Below, piece by piece: positions 6,921 through 15,853 of a stretch of DNA of 64,000 nucleotides. Both the position numbers and the translations under genes were made by a program. Under the pieces are notes generated by a model, which was not told the DNA's origin, ran no database searches, and saw nothing but the letters and a program-made list of their open reading frames with translations. The stretch covers positions 62,001 to 126,000 of the forward strand of contig NZ_FPKW01000009.1 in assembly GCF_900114875.1 (NCBI RefSeq), written 5' to 3'. Every line of letters begins with the position of its first letter. Position 1 is the first letter of the stretch. Source of the stretch: Chryseobacterium limigenitum (GTDB lineage: Bacteria; Bacteroidota; Bacteroidia; Flavobacteriales; Weeksellaceae).

Positions 6921-9900
6921 ATGAATTTAATACGTTTTGCGCTCAGAAAGCCCATTGCCGTCATGGTCGTTTTCCTGTCGGTCATTGTGCTTTCCCTTAC
7001 AGCTATAAAAAAAATAAAAGTAGATATTTTCCCGGAGGTAGAGTTGCCGTCAATGTATATTGCGATGCCTTACGGAGGGCTTTCACCTCAATATATGGAT
7101 GGTTTTATGTCCAATGAATTTCAAAAAGTTTTACTCTTTGTGAATGGTGTCAAGAATATTGATTTCAAAAGTGTTCAGGGACTGACCTTAATGAAACTGA
7201 CCTTTTATCCAGGCACCGATATGGCTCAGGCTGCAGGTGAGGTTTCTACGCAGGTTTCACGGGCAATGGGATTTTTACCACCCGGTGCAGTACCGCCCAT
7301 GGTTGTGCGGTTTGACGGTAATTCACTTCCGGTCGGTCAACTTGTCTTTGAAAGTGACAATCACTCTGTAACAGAGCTTCAGACAATGGTCCTAACCAAA
7401 ATCCGGCCGATGTTTGTTGAGATTCCCGGTATTACGGCTCCGGCACCTTTTGGGGGTAACATCCGTTCGATCGTTGTAAATATTGACCCGGCTGCAATGC
7501 AGAGTAACGGACTGAGTCCGGAAGAAATTACTTTGGCGATCACAAAAAGCAGCCATCCTTCGCCAGCAGGAAATATCAGAATGGGCGAAACGAATTATAT
7601 GGCACCGATCAATTCCATAGCCAAAGATCCTGCGGAGTTTCTTAAAATCCCGATAAAGACCCAAGACGGTAGAACTCTTTACGTGGGTGATGTAGCCAAT
7701 GTTCAGGATGGAGCTGACCAGACATCTGGATATGCATTGGTCAATGGGAAACGCTCTGTGTATCTCCCGGTGATCAAAAAATCAGATGCTTCAACACTGA
7801 CAGCAGTTGAAAATCTAAAAAAAGCAATGCCAAAACTGAGAGATCAGCTTCCAGATGATGTGAAGGTAAGTTATGAATTTGACCAGTCAAAATATATTGA
7901 ACGTTCCCTTTCAAATCTAATTCATGAAGGACTTTTGGGTGCACTCTTTACAGGACTGGTCATTATTCTTTTCCTTGGTGACCTTCGAGGTGCACTGATC
8001 GTGGTCTTTACAATTCCCATAGCAATATTAACAGCCGTCTGTGTACTCTATTTTGCAGGATATACTATTAATATAATGACCTTGAGTGGGTTAGCCTTAT
8101 CCATCGGAATTTTGGTAGATGAAGCCACGGTCACGATCGAGAATATCCACCAGCATATGGAAATGAGGAAAACCAAACCCAAAGCCATTCTTGATGCAGT
8201 ACTTGAAATTTCCATTCCGAAGGTGCTGATATTATTATGTATTTTGGCTGTTCTTACGCCTGCCTTCATTATGACGGGCATTCCAAAAGATATGTTTCTT
8301 CCGCTTTCTTTTGCAGTTGCATTCGCAATGATAGCTTCCTTTCTGGCATCCCAGACCTTCGTTCCGATCCTGGCTAACTGGATGATGAAGAATAAGCATA
8401 TTGAGAAGCATTATGTTAAAAACAGGAGTTTTTTCTATCGATTCAGAGCGGGCTACAGTCACAAAATGAGAAAATGGTCGGGAAGGACTTTGGTGTTGTT
8501 TTCGGCCTATATCATTTTCTCGGGTCTTTTAATATTTTTAATGATGCGCTCATTGGGAACCGATATTATGCCTCTTTCCAACAGCGGTGATTTTCAGATG
8601 AGAATTGATGCGCCACAGGGAAGCCGTCTGGAGAAAACTGAAAAGCTGGTGAAGGATATTCTCAAAGATATTGAAGGTATTTTGCCAGAAAATGCGGTCA
8701 GCATCAGTTCGGCCTATGTCGGTTTACATCCGGCAGCAACGCCGATTAATCCCATATTTCTTTTCACCAACGGAACACACCAGTCTGTTTTGCAGGTTTC
8801 TGTAAATAAGGAGTTCTTTTCAGGGTCTATGGAAGATCTGAAAGAAAAGATCCGCAAGACGATTGCTGAAAAGCATCCTGAAGCGCAAATCAATTTTGAA
8901 CCGATGGAACTTACCGAAAAAATCATTGGACAGGGATCGATGACCCCGATAGAAATCAAGGTAGGATCTCCGAATCTGAAACTGGCGGCATCTCACGCAA
9001 AAAAAATAGAGGAAAAGCTAAAAAGTAACGATTTCCTGCGAGACGTCCGCATTGCAGAGCCACTTCAATATCCGACGTTACAGATCAACGTAGACCGAAA
9101 TCTCGCTGCGCAGTTCGGACTGACGATGCAGGATGTGACACGCAGTCTTGTGACCGCTACCTCTTCAACCCGCTACACTGACAAGAACCTCTGGGTCGAC
9201 CCAAAATCAGGACTTGTCTTTCAGACACAGGTCCAGATTCCAGAAAGTATAATGAACTCTGAAGAGATCCTGAAATCACTTCCACTGAAAAAAGACAGCC
9301 CGAGACCTGTTCTTGAAGATATTGCTACAGTTAAAAAAACGACCGCACCTGCACAGGTCAACCGAAAGGGACCTATGAGATATTTAACGATTATCGGAAA
9401 TGTGTACGGAAAAGACCTGGGCTCTGCTTCCAAAGCGGTGAAAAATGCCATCAGTGAGACCGGAAAACCTCCAAAAAGTGTTTCTGTCTGGACAGAAGGC
9501 ACACTGCAGCTACTGGATGATACACTCGACAGTCTTGCAATGGGACTTATGGCGGCAGTACTAGCGATATTCCTAATGCTTTCTGCTTATTATCAGTCAT
9601 TTAAAGTACCTTTTGTTGTTCTTTCCGTGATTCCTTCCGTGATCGTGGGAAGTCTTGTTTTGATTTTCATTACCGGCAGTACGCTCAACCTCCAGTCATA
9701 TATGGGGATGATTATGTCCATCGGTGTTTCGGTTTCAAATGCCGTATTACTTATCAATCAGGCAGAGTACTACCGTAAACATTACCATATCAGTGCGCTT
9801 CATTCTGCGAGAATGGCAGCGGCGTCCAGACTCCGCCCTGTACTGATGACCGCTTTGGCGATGCTTGCCGGGATGATTCCTATGGCAATCGGTATCGGGG

Positions 9901-10079
9901 AAGGTTCTGAGCAGGTTGCTCCACTTGGTAGAGCTGTTATCGGTGGTATCATCGCATCCACTCTTACCATTCTGCTTTTGGTTCCGCATTTTTTTGCAGC
10001 AGTAATGTCCAATGCAGGACATTCAAATCCTTCCTTGGATCCGGAAGATGAGGAAAGTAAATTTTTCGTACAATCTTAA
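6921..10079 (+). CDS. RND efflux pump, inner-membrane permease (AcrB/HAE1-like)
   Basis: A 1052-residue RND transporter of normal length. It starts with the short cytoplasmic helix and TM1 (residues 1-30), has two large periplasmic loops and a second duplicated half. The TM4-TM6 signature is visible in GILVDEATVTIENI, where the acidic residue belongs to the proton-relay helix, and in GMIMSIGVSVSNAVLLINQA in the second half. Absence of the DD pair of CzcA metal pumps favours an organic or sulfur-compound substrate over a metal. Placement between sulfur-transfer genes and SoxB/DsrE genes suggests export of a thiol, persulfide or toxic sulfur intermediate, but the substrate cannot be read from sequence. 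Confidence 0.9.
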   Translation: MNLIRFALRKPIAVMVVFLSVIVLSLTAIKKIKVDIFPEVELPSMYIAMPYGGLSPQYMDGFMSNEFQKVLLFVNGVKNIDFKSVQGLTLMKLTFYPGTDMAQAAGEVSTQVSRAMGFLPPGAVPPMVVRFDGNSLPVGQLVFESDNHSVTELQTMVLTKIRPMFVEIPGITAPAPFGGNIRSIVVNIDPAAMQSNGLSPEEITLAITKSSHPSPAGNIRMGETNYMAPINSIAKDPAEFLKIPIKTQDGRTLYVGDVANVQDGADQTSGYALVNGKRSVYLPVIKKSDASTLTAVENLKKAMPKLRDQLPDDVKVSYEFDQSKYIERSLSNLIHEGLLGALFTGLVIILFLGDLRGALIVVFTIPIAILTAVCVLYFAGYTINIMTLSGLALSIGILVDEATVTIENIHQHMEMRKTKPKAILDAVLEISIPKVLILLCILAVLTPAFIMTGIPKDMFLPLSFAVAFAMIASFLASQTFVPILANWMMKNKHIEKHYVKNRSFFYRFRAGYSHKMRKWSGRTLVLFSAYIIFSGLLIFLMMRSLGTDIMPLSNSGDFQMRIDAPQGSRLEKTEKLVKDILKDIEGILPENAVSISSAYVGLHPAATPINPIFLFTNGTHQSVLQVSVNKEFFSGSMEDLKEKIRKTIAEKHPEAQINFEPMELTEKIIGQGSMTPIEIKVGSPNLKLAASHAKKIEEKLKSNDFLRDVRIAEPLQYPTLQINVDRNLAAQFGLTMQDVTRSLVTATSSTRYTDKNLWVDPKSGLVFQTQVQIPESIMNSEEILKSLPLKKDSPRPVLEDIATVKKTTAPAQVNRKGPMRYLTIIGNVYGKDLGSASKAVKNAISETGKPPKSVSVWTEGTLQLLDDTLDSLAMGLMAAVLAIFLMLSAYYQSFKVPFVVLSVIPSVIVGSLVLIFITGSTLNLQSYMGMIMSIGVSVSNAVLLINQAEYYRKHYHISALHSARMAAASRLRPVLMTALAMLAGMIPMAIGIGEGSEQVAPLGRAVIGGIIASTLTILLLVPHFFAAVMSNAGHSNPSLDPEDEESKFFVQS

Positions 10080-10093
10080 ATAATTAAAAAATA

Positions 10094-11200
10094 ATGAAAA
10101 TCATCAATAAAATAAAATACATCTTTATTCCGGTCGTTCTTTTGGGAGTGATTTCCTGCTCGGGCGAAAAGGAAAGTAAAAATGAAACAAAAAAAACAGT
10201 TCAGCCTGCTCGGTCTTTCGTGACCACAGAAATCAAGCTGATAAATCCCACTTATCAGATTTCCGTTCCAGGCGAACTGAAACCTTATGAATCGGTGCAG
10301 ATCTTTGCGAAGGTTGCCGGATTTATCAAGAAAATTTATGTTGACAGAGGTTCAGTTGTGACCAAAGGTCAGCTTCTTGCAGTTCTGGAAGCACCAGAAA
10401 TGAATCAGGATTACCTATCCGATAAATCTTCACAGCAGAAAACATACACCGACTATCTTTATGCTAAACAGGCTTTTGAGCGATTGCAGGATGCTGCCAG
10501 TACAAAAGGAGCTGTTGCGGACATAGAACTGGATAGGGCTAAAAGCATTATGCAGAGTTCCAAAGCAACATACGAGGCATCAAAAGCGGGCACCGGTAGG
10601 TCTTCACAGATGAATCAGTACCTTAGGATCACGGCACCTTTCAGTGGTGTGATAATGGATAGGAATCTGTCGGTAGGAGCCTTGGTTGGTCCCAATTCAG
10701 GAATGGCTCTTTTCAGTATCGCTCAGAAAAATAAGCTGAGACTGACGGTATCTCTTCCTGAAAAACACGCATCAAGTGTCAATGAGGGGATAGTGGCGCA
10801 ATTTACGGTCAACTCGATCCCAGGAAAAAATTTTGAAGCGCATCTTTCAAGGAATTCCGGTGTTATCAGTCAGGAAAACCGTTCGATGACCCTTGAGTTT
10901 GACGTTCCAAATCCGGGCACTGTCTTAAAAGGGGGAGAATATGCACAGGTCCAGCTCAATCTGAAAAGAAGTGCACCTACATTTTTTGTACCCACGAAAA
11001 GTATTCTGCAGACTCAATCCGGAACCTTTGTGATGACCTTCAATGATAATACGGTAAGCAGAGTTGCTGTGAAAGAAGGAATCACCTACGAAAAAATGAC
11101 CGAGGTCTTTGGTGCACTATCCGGCCATGACAAAGTTCTAGTAAAACCTTCCGAAGAAATTGAGGAAGGAAAGATATCAACCCCAAAAAAAAATAAATAA
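10094..11200 (+). CDS. RND periplasmic adaptor (membrane fusion protein), lipoprotein
   Basis: The 368-residue adaptor has a lipoprotein signal ending SCSGE, so it is anchored in the periplasm. The order of domains is typical: barrel-sandwich half (VQIFAKVAGFIKKIYVDRGSVVTKGQLLAVLEAP), an alpha-hairpin coiled coil at roughly residues 100-165, the second lipoyl half (LRITAPFSGVIMDRN), then beta-barrel and membrane-proximal domains. It connects the RND pump and the TolC protein encoded immediately upstream. Its TAA overlaps the start of the next TlpA-like gene (TAATG), showing that the redox genes downstream belong to the same transcript as the pump. Confidence 0.88.
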   Translation: MKIINKIKYIFIPVVLLGVISCSGEKESKNETKKTVQPARSFVTTEIKLINPTYQISVPGELKPYESVQIFAKVAGFIKKIYVDRGSVVTKGQLLAVLEAPEMNQDYLSDKSSQQKTYTDYLYAKQAFERLQDAASTKGAVADIELDRAKSIMQSSKATYEASKAGTGRSSQMNQYLRITAPFSGVIMDRNLSVGALVGPNSGMALFSIAQKNKLRLTVSLPEKHASSVNEGIVAQFTVNSIPGKNFEAHLSRNSGVISQENRSMTLEFDVPNPGTVLKGGEYAQVQLNLKRSAPTFFVPTKSILQTQSGTFVMTFNDNTVSRVAVKEGITYEKMTEVFGALSGHDKVLVKPSEEIEEGKISTPKKNK

Positions 11201-11742
11201 TGATAACGACCTTAAAATTTAAAACACCTATTTTCATTCTTATGATGACCCTGTTTTCTTTTTCTTTGAGTGCGATGCAATCAAGAGTTGAGAATCAGGA
11301 TGGGCCCATCCCACAAAATAATGTAAATGATAATGAGGATATCATCTTAATCGATGAGAACGGAAAGAAAATTGCTTTGAGTGAACTGAAAGGAAAAGTG
11401 GTCTTTGTAAATTTCTGGGCCACATGGTGCAGGCCTTGTGTCGAAGAAATGCCGAGCATCAGAGACCTGAAAGACAAATTCAAGGGAAATGACAATATCG
11501 TTTTTGTCCTTCTCAATGTGGAAGCCAACCTGACAAAGTCTAAGAAATTTATGAAGGATAAAAACTACGATCTTCCGGTGTATGTCGCAGCCGACACTAT
11601 TCCTTCGCAGTACTTTCAGGGAGCAATTCCGACGACTTTGATCTTTAATAAAAAAGGAGAACTCGAAGCACAGATGCAGGGAGGGCAAGATTTTGACCAG
11701 CCTGAGATTTATGAAGCACTGAAAAAGTTAACCGGACAATAA
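11200..11742 (+). CDS. TlpA/ResA-like periplasmic thioredoxin (first copy)
   Basis: An N-terminal signal sequence (about residues 8-25) leads into a TlpA-type thioredoxin fold with the active site WATWCRPC (C77, C80), the TlpA insertion and cis-Pro motif AIPTTL. It should act in the periplasm as a disulfide reductase. Its start overlaps the adaptor stop and a related TlpA gene follows 18 bases later. In sulfur operons such proteins (SoxS/SoxW-like) keep sulfur-carrier cysteines reduced; that role is inferred from the neighbours. Confidence 0.87.
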   Translation: MITTLKFKTPIFILMMTLFSFSLSAMQSRVENQDGPIPQNNVNDNEDIILIDENGKKIALSELKGKVVFVNFWATWCRPCVEEMPSIRDLKDKFKGNDNIVFVLLNVEANLTKSKKFMKDKNYDLPVYVAADTIPSQYFQGAIPTTLIFNKKGELEAQMQGGQDFDQPEIYEALKKLTGQ

Positions 11743-11760
11743 TTTATTAAAATAAGAACA

Positions 11761-12366
11761 ATGGAAAAATTTAAAATATGGCTTCGGAAGAACTGGAGTA
11801 CGGCACTTTTGGTGTCAATATTCATCGTGTTGCTTGTGAGTCCCGATGCAAAAGCATGGCTGATGCGCCAGATCATCTCTACCGGTCTTATGAACTCAAA
11901 GATTGAAGAAAAGGAAACAGAGCCGACCGTTGAGTCGACTCCTTTGTCCAGTACTGAAAACTTCAGTGTCAGGAATGATAAAGGTGAGATCATCAATACT
12001 TCTGACCTCAAGGGAAAAGTGGTGTTTATTAACTTCTGGGCGTCTTGGTGCCCGCCTTGCCGTGCGGAATTCCCTTCGATTCAGACATTCTACGACCGAT
12101 CTAAACCCAATAAAGATCTTGTTTTTCTTACAGTCAATCTGGATGAGCAGACCGCCTTGGGTAAGATGTATCTTGAGAAAGAACAATTCACTGTTCCGTT
12201 TTTAGTTGCAGAAGGTTCGATTCCAACTGCTTTTTTTAATGGTTCGCTTCCTACGACCGTCGTTTTGGACAGATCAGGAAAAATCAGGATGCATCATGCG
12301 GGAATGGCAGACTACAGCAAAGAATCATTCTATCAAGAAATCAATCAACTTTTAAATGAAAAATAA
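11761..12366 (+). CDS. TlpA/ResA-like membrane-anchored thioredoxin (second copy)
   Basis: The 201-residue protein has an uncleaved-looking N-terminal membrane helix (about residues 13-27), a spacer, and a TlpA domain with WASWCPPC (C97, C100) and cis-Pro SLPTTV. It is a paralogue of the gene just upstream, with the same overall plan but a longer anchor and a different CxxC pair (CPPC against CRPC), suggesting different redox potentials. Its stop overlaps the DsrE start (TAATG). Likely role: reductant supply to the periplasmic DsrE protein or other sulfur carriers. Confidence 0.87.
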   Translation: MEKFKIWLRKNWSTALLVSIFIVLLVSPDAKAWLMRQIISTGLMNSKIEEKETEPTVESTPLSSTENFSVRNDKGEIINTSDLKGKVVFINFWASWCPPCRAEFPSIQTFYDRSKPNKDLVFLTVNLDEQTALGKMYLEKEQFTVPFLVAEGSIPTAFFNGSLPTTVVLDRSGKIRMHHAGMADYSKESFYQEINQLLNEK

Positions 12367-12815
12367 TGAAAAACTTAATTAAGATATTGACCATCTCAGT
12401 TTTCCTGACAGGGTTTATGGGTTTTGCGCAAAAGGCAACAGTTTACGAATCTGCAAAATCTATTAATAAGGAGTACAAGGCTTTGTATGTGATCAATGAA
12501 GGTGATGACCAGAAAATCAGAGTCATTATCAGAAATATCAATAACGCGATGGAAGATCCCAGGCTGAAAGGCAAACTGAAGGTCGAACTGCTGGCCTTTG
12601 GGGGCGGAGTGGAAATGTTCAGAAAGAAAAATCCCTATGGAGAACTTCTTACAGGTCTGCAAGATAAGGGGGTAGTGATGGTACAGTGCGAAAATACCCT
12701 TCGTGAAAAAAAGATCGAAAAGTCCGAATTATTTGAGTTTGTAAATTACACCCCCAGCGGAAATGGGGAGATGATTTTGAGACAGGATGAAGGATGGGCA
12801 ATAGTTAAACCATAA
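12366..12815 (+). CDS. Periplasmic DsrE-family sulfur-carrier protein
   Basis: This 149-residue protein carries a signal peptide (MGFAQ cleavage region) and a DsrE/DsrF-like fold: 'YKALYVINEGDD', the alpha/beta core, and a single conserved cysteine C108 in VMVQCENTL, the residue that takes persulfide sulfur in DsrE proteins. Secreted DsrE proteins are widespread in Bacteroidota and lack a proven role. Coupling by a TAATG overlap to a thioredoxin gene, with SoxB-like gene next, supports a sulfur-relay function in the periplasm. Confidence 0.82.
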   Translation: MKNLIKILTISVFLTGFMGFAQKATVYESAKSINKEYKALYVINEGDDQKIRVIIRNINNAMEDPRLKGKLKVELLAFGGGVEMFRKKNPYGELLTGLQDKGVVMVQCENTLREKKIEKSELFEFVNYTPSGNGEMILRQDEGWAIVKP

Positions 12816-12826
12816 TATTGGAAATT

Positions 12827-14251
12827 ATGAAATTATCAATAGGATTCATCAACGATGTGCACGGCTATATGGAACCCCATCCAGAGCTGTTTTATGACTA
12901 TCAGAAAGAATATGTTAAAAGTGCAGGAGGTTATGCCAGAATTCAGACCATCTTCAAAAAGATCAGGGCAGAAAATCCGAACGCATTGCTCTTCGACGGA
13001 GGGGATACGTTTCACGGAACAGTTCCGGTGGTACAGTCGAAAGGAGAGGTCTTGATTCCCATACTTAACCAACTTGGATTTGATGCAATGGTAGGACACT
13101 GGGACTTTGCCTATACACCAAGACATCTGTTAAAATTGGAAAGCCAGCTCAATTATCCCGTCTTGGGCTGCAATGTTTTTGATGAGCAGGGAAAACGATT
13201 TCTGCTACCTTACAAAATATCTGAAATTGGAGGACTCGTAATTGGTATTATCGGGATCTGTTCCAATATTATCGATAAGACAATGCCGGAGAAGTTCAGT
13301 GAAGGCATAACGGTGACCGATGGAATTGAAGAGACAAATCAATGCGTCAGAGAATTAAGAGAGGATGCTGTGGACATTATTATTCTTTTGTCGCACAATG
13401 GTTATCCGCAAGATATCGAACTGCTCAAAAAAGTGGAAGGAATCGATATTTGTCTCAGTGCACACACCCATAAGAGGATGTACGAAGCAGAAAAAGCAGG
13501 AAACTGCATTATCATCCAATGTGGCTGCCACGGATCATTTGTAGGACATCTAAAGCTTGATGTCGAAAATGGAATGATTACACATTTTGATTACAAGCTC
13601 ATTGAAACTGACGACAGTCTTGATGAAGATGTAGAAGTTAAAGATATGGTTGAAAAAAGTTTACAGTCTTTTTCTGAAATGAAAAGTACAGTATTGGGGA
13701 CGACAGAACATATTTTGCACCGCTATTCCACGCTGTCTTCTACTATGGATGACTTTCTTCTGTCTGCCGTCAATTTTGCCACGGACGTTGATATCTCCTT
13801 TTCCAATGGATGGCGCTATGGTGCACCTATAGATGTCGGAAATATTACCCTATGGGACTTATACAAAATCGTACCGATGAATCCGCCTATTTCCACCACA
13901 GAGCTTACTGGAAAAGAGATCTTCGAAATGTTAGAAGAAAATCTGGAGAGGACCTTTTGCGCAGAGCCGATGAAACAAATGGGAGGCTATGTTAAGCGTT
14001 GCAACGGATTGAGAATTTTGATGCGCATTGAAAATCCGCCGGGTTACAGAATTCAGGAAATCTATTTTCAGGGAAGACATTTACAAAAAGACAAGGTTTA
14101 CAAAGTTGCTTTCCTCACCGAGCAGGGTGTTCCAAAGAAATATGGAAAAAACCGCACAGAGACAGGATCTAATGCCATAACAGCAATGACATATTATCTT
14201 GAGAATAATTTTAACATTAAAAGATCTGAAGATTCTTTTCTTTTGGTCTGA
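12827..14251 (+). CDS. SoxB-like metallophosphoesterase / 5'-nucleotidase family, no signal peptide
   Basis: The 474-residue protein is a two-domain 5'-nucleotidase-family enzyme: a metallophosphoesterase domain (D10-x-H12, D57-GGD60, H91, SAHTHKR) and a C-terminal nucleotidase domain from about residue 290. The third metal motif reads GHWDFAY instead of the GNHEFD of nucleotidases; an HWEF form is typical of the thiosulfohydrolase SoxB, and the sulfur operon around it supports that reading. SoxB is normally exported, yet no signal peptide is present here, so this copy would act in the cytoplasm. The ATG at 12827 is preferred to a TTG at 12818. A terminator follows. A plain nucleotidase role cannot be ruled out. 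Confidence 0.78.
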   Translation: MKLSIGFINDVHGYMEPHPELFYDYQKEYVKSAGGYARIQTIFKKIRAENPNALLFDGGDTFHGTVPVVQSKGEVLIPILNQLGFDAMVGHWDFAYTPRHLLKLESQLNYPVLGCNVFDEQGKRFLLPYKISEIGGLVIGIIGICSNIIDKTMPEKFSEGITVTDGIEETNQCVRELREDAVDIIILLSHNGYPQDIELLKKVEGIDICLSAHTHKRMYEAEKAGNCIIIQCGCHGSFVGHLKLDVENGMITHFDYKLIETDDSLDEDVEVKDMVEKSLQSFSEMKSTVLGTTEHILHRYSTLSSTMDDFLLSAVNFATDVDISFSNGWRYGAPIDVGNITLWDLYKIVPMNPPISTTELTGKEIFEMLEENLERTFCAEPMKQMGGYVKRCNGLRILMRIENPPGYRIQEIYFQGRHLQKDKVYKVAFLTEQGVPKKYGKNRTETGSNAITAMTYYLENNFNIKRSEDSFLLV

Positions 14252-14254
14252 AAT

Positions 14255-14290
14255 AAAGGCAGAAGATCCGAAGATCCTCTGCCTTTTATT
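14255..14290. terminator. Bidirectional terminator between convergent genes
   Basis: AAAGGCAGA (14255-14263) pairs with TCTGCCTTT (14278-14286), with an inner GATC/GATC pairing. T runs on one side and A runs on the other let it stop both the sulfur operon and the pectate lyase gene that converges on it. Confidence 0.82.
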
Positions 14291-14324
14291 TTATGTGCTG
14301 GGCAATTCCGATGATTGAATGTTG

Positions 14325-15581
14325 CTATTTGATCAGGCTATTGATAAAGTTTTCCAGATTAGTAAATCCTGTTAGAGTGATGACCGATCCGTCTGCGGCA
14401 TCATTCAAGTTCAGTCTGTTTTTATTTTCCCAGTCATCAGGTATGCCGTCGCCGTCTGTATCTTTCAGCTTTGATGTCTCCTGCTTCACTTCCGGTTGCC
14501 CTCCGGCATCGACTTCCGTTTTAAAGATCTGGCCTTTCTTTCCAAGGCTTTTAAAATATCCGATGATCCGTTTATCAACCGCATCCCGTTTTAAAGAAGA
14601 CCCAGCTTGCGCCAAGACCACTTTCCATGCTTCTACGGCGGCACTGATCGTAACATTACTTCTTGATATTGCAGATGGTTCTTTTACAAGCGTTGCAGTT
14701 TGTTTGATAAAATCTTCATCAGTGACCAACCGCCCGTTTACTTTGCCATCTTTATTGAGGTCTACATAATTATCTTTGTGATAAACATGATCGGTAGCAG
14801 TGAACATATCTAGGAAATGATCGGTCGAACTCGGTCCGGCAATAAAATAATTACCTACAAGGTCCTGATAATGATCTGTCGCCGAATGTCCTCCAACGAA
14901 AGCACTTTTGCCCCAGTTGTACACGACATTGTTAATATATTCAATTTTTGCTTTTGCTTTGGGATTCCGGCTTTGATTGCCTGTCCACAGGCAATGGTGT
15001 ACTGTTATATCGACAGGATTTTCCAACAAGGCGCCGAAACGCTGCGGATCGATACCTTCACCAATAAGACAATATTGCAGGGTAATATTAGTACTGTTCT
15101 TTATATGCAGGTTGTCCCATCTGCCCCATTGAATGGAAACATGATCAAAAATAATATCCTTCAGGTCATCCGCCACTACAGTACAAGCACCTTTGGGCAT
15201 ATCAATACTTCCTCTGAACCTTATAAACCTGATGATAGAATTTCCGCCAAAGGAGATACCATTACCATATACAGTGATTCCGGAACCTGGTGCAGTTTGC
15301 CCGGCAATAGTAATTCCTGGAGCTGCTGCAATCTTTTCTTTGATCTTGATCACACCGGCAACATCAAAAACAACAGTCCTACCGGTTTGGCTTACCGCAT
15401 CCCTGAATGAACCACTGCCTGTATCGTTAAGATTGGTAACGCGATAAACAGTTCCACCACGACCACCCGATGCAAAGCGCCCAAAGCCTTCTGCTCCAGG
15501 AAAGGCCAGCTGTTGCGCATTGATCATCAAATTGAAAGAACATAAAATGAAGGATAGAGATATTTTCCAAAACATAGCCAT
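14325..15581 (-). CDS. Secreted pectate lyase-like polysaccharide lyase (PL1 type)
   Basis: The 418-residue protein has a signal peptide (cleavage after MINAQ) and then the right-handed beta-helix start AFPGAEGFGRFASGGRGG that is characteristic of Bacteroidota PL1-type pectate lyases. The helix continues with VTNLNDTGSGSFRDAV, IIFDHVSIQWG and TVHHCLWTGNQSRNP, where the conserved Asp, His and Arg of the active-site region lie. The C-terminal segment contains a Ca-binding DTDGDGIPDDWE repeat. It is a single gene, not in a recognisable PUL, so pectin use may rely on genes elsewhere. PL1 and PL9-like folds resemble each other, so the subfamily is approximate. Confidence 0.82.
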   Translation of the reverse strand: MAMFWKISLSFILCSFNLMINAQQLAFPGAEGFGRFASGGRGGTVYRVTNLNDTGSGSFRDAVSQTGRTVVFDVAGVIKIKEKIAAAPGITIAGQTAPGSGITVYGNGISFGGNSIIRFIRFRGSIDMPKGACTVVADDLKDIIFDHVSIQWGRWDNLHIKNSTNITLQYCLIGEGIDPQRFGALLENPVDITVHHCLWTGNQSRNPKAKAKIEYINNVVYNWGKSAFVGGHSATDHYQDLVGNYFIAGPSSTDHFLDMFTATDHVYHKDNYVDLNKDGKVNGRLVTDEDFIKQTATLVKEPSAISRSNVTISAAVEAWKVVLAQAGSSLKRDAVDKRIIGYFKSLGKKGQIFKTEVDAGGQPEVKQETSKLKDTDGDGIPDDWENKNRLNLNDAADGSVITLTGFTNLENFINSLIK

Positions 15582-15761
15582 TTGATTTATAGCGAAATTA
15601 GTGCGAACATACTGATGGAGTGTCCTGCACTTTCTGTTTTTTAAAAATCTTAATTACGATAATTCTCAATAATGTAGAAATATTTTGGTGAATCAAGGAA
15701 TGACAGGAAATAGAAGCTTCCATCAGTGATGAAAATGGTCAGAAGGGAAAACTGCAGTCAT

Positions 15762-15790
15762 AAAAAATGCCCTTGGTTACAGATCCAAGG
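15762..15790 (-). terminator. Intrinsic terminator for the gene at 15854
   Basis: On the minus strand CCTTGG (15790-15785) pairs with CCAAGG (15776-15771) and is followed by a short spacer and six T (15767-15762). It sits about 64 bases past the stop of the Glyoxalase_8-like gene. Confidence 0.65.
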
Positions 15791-15853
15791 ACATCTTTAA
15801 TGTTAATAAAACTTCCACTTCATTATAGGTACAGAAGGAAGATATCAAAGTTA

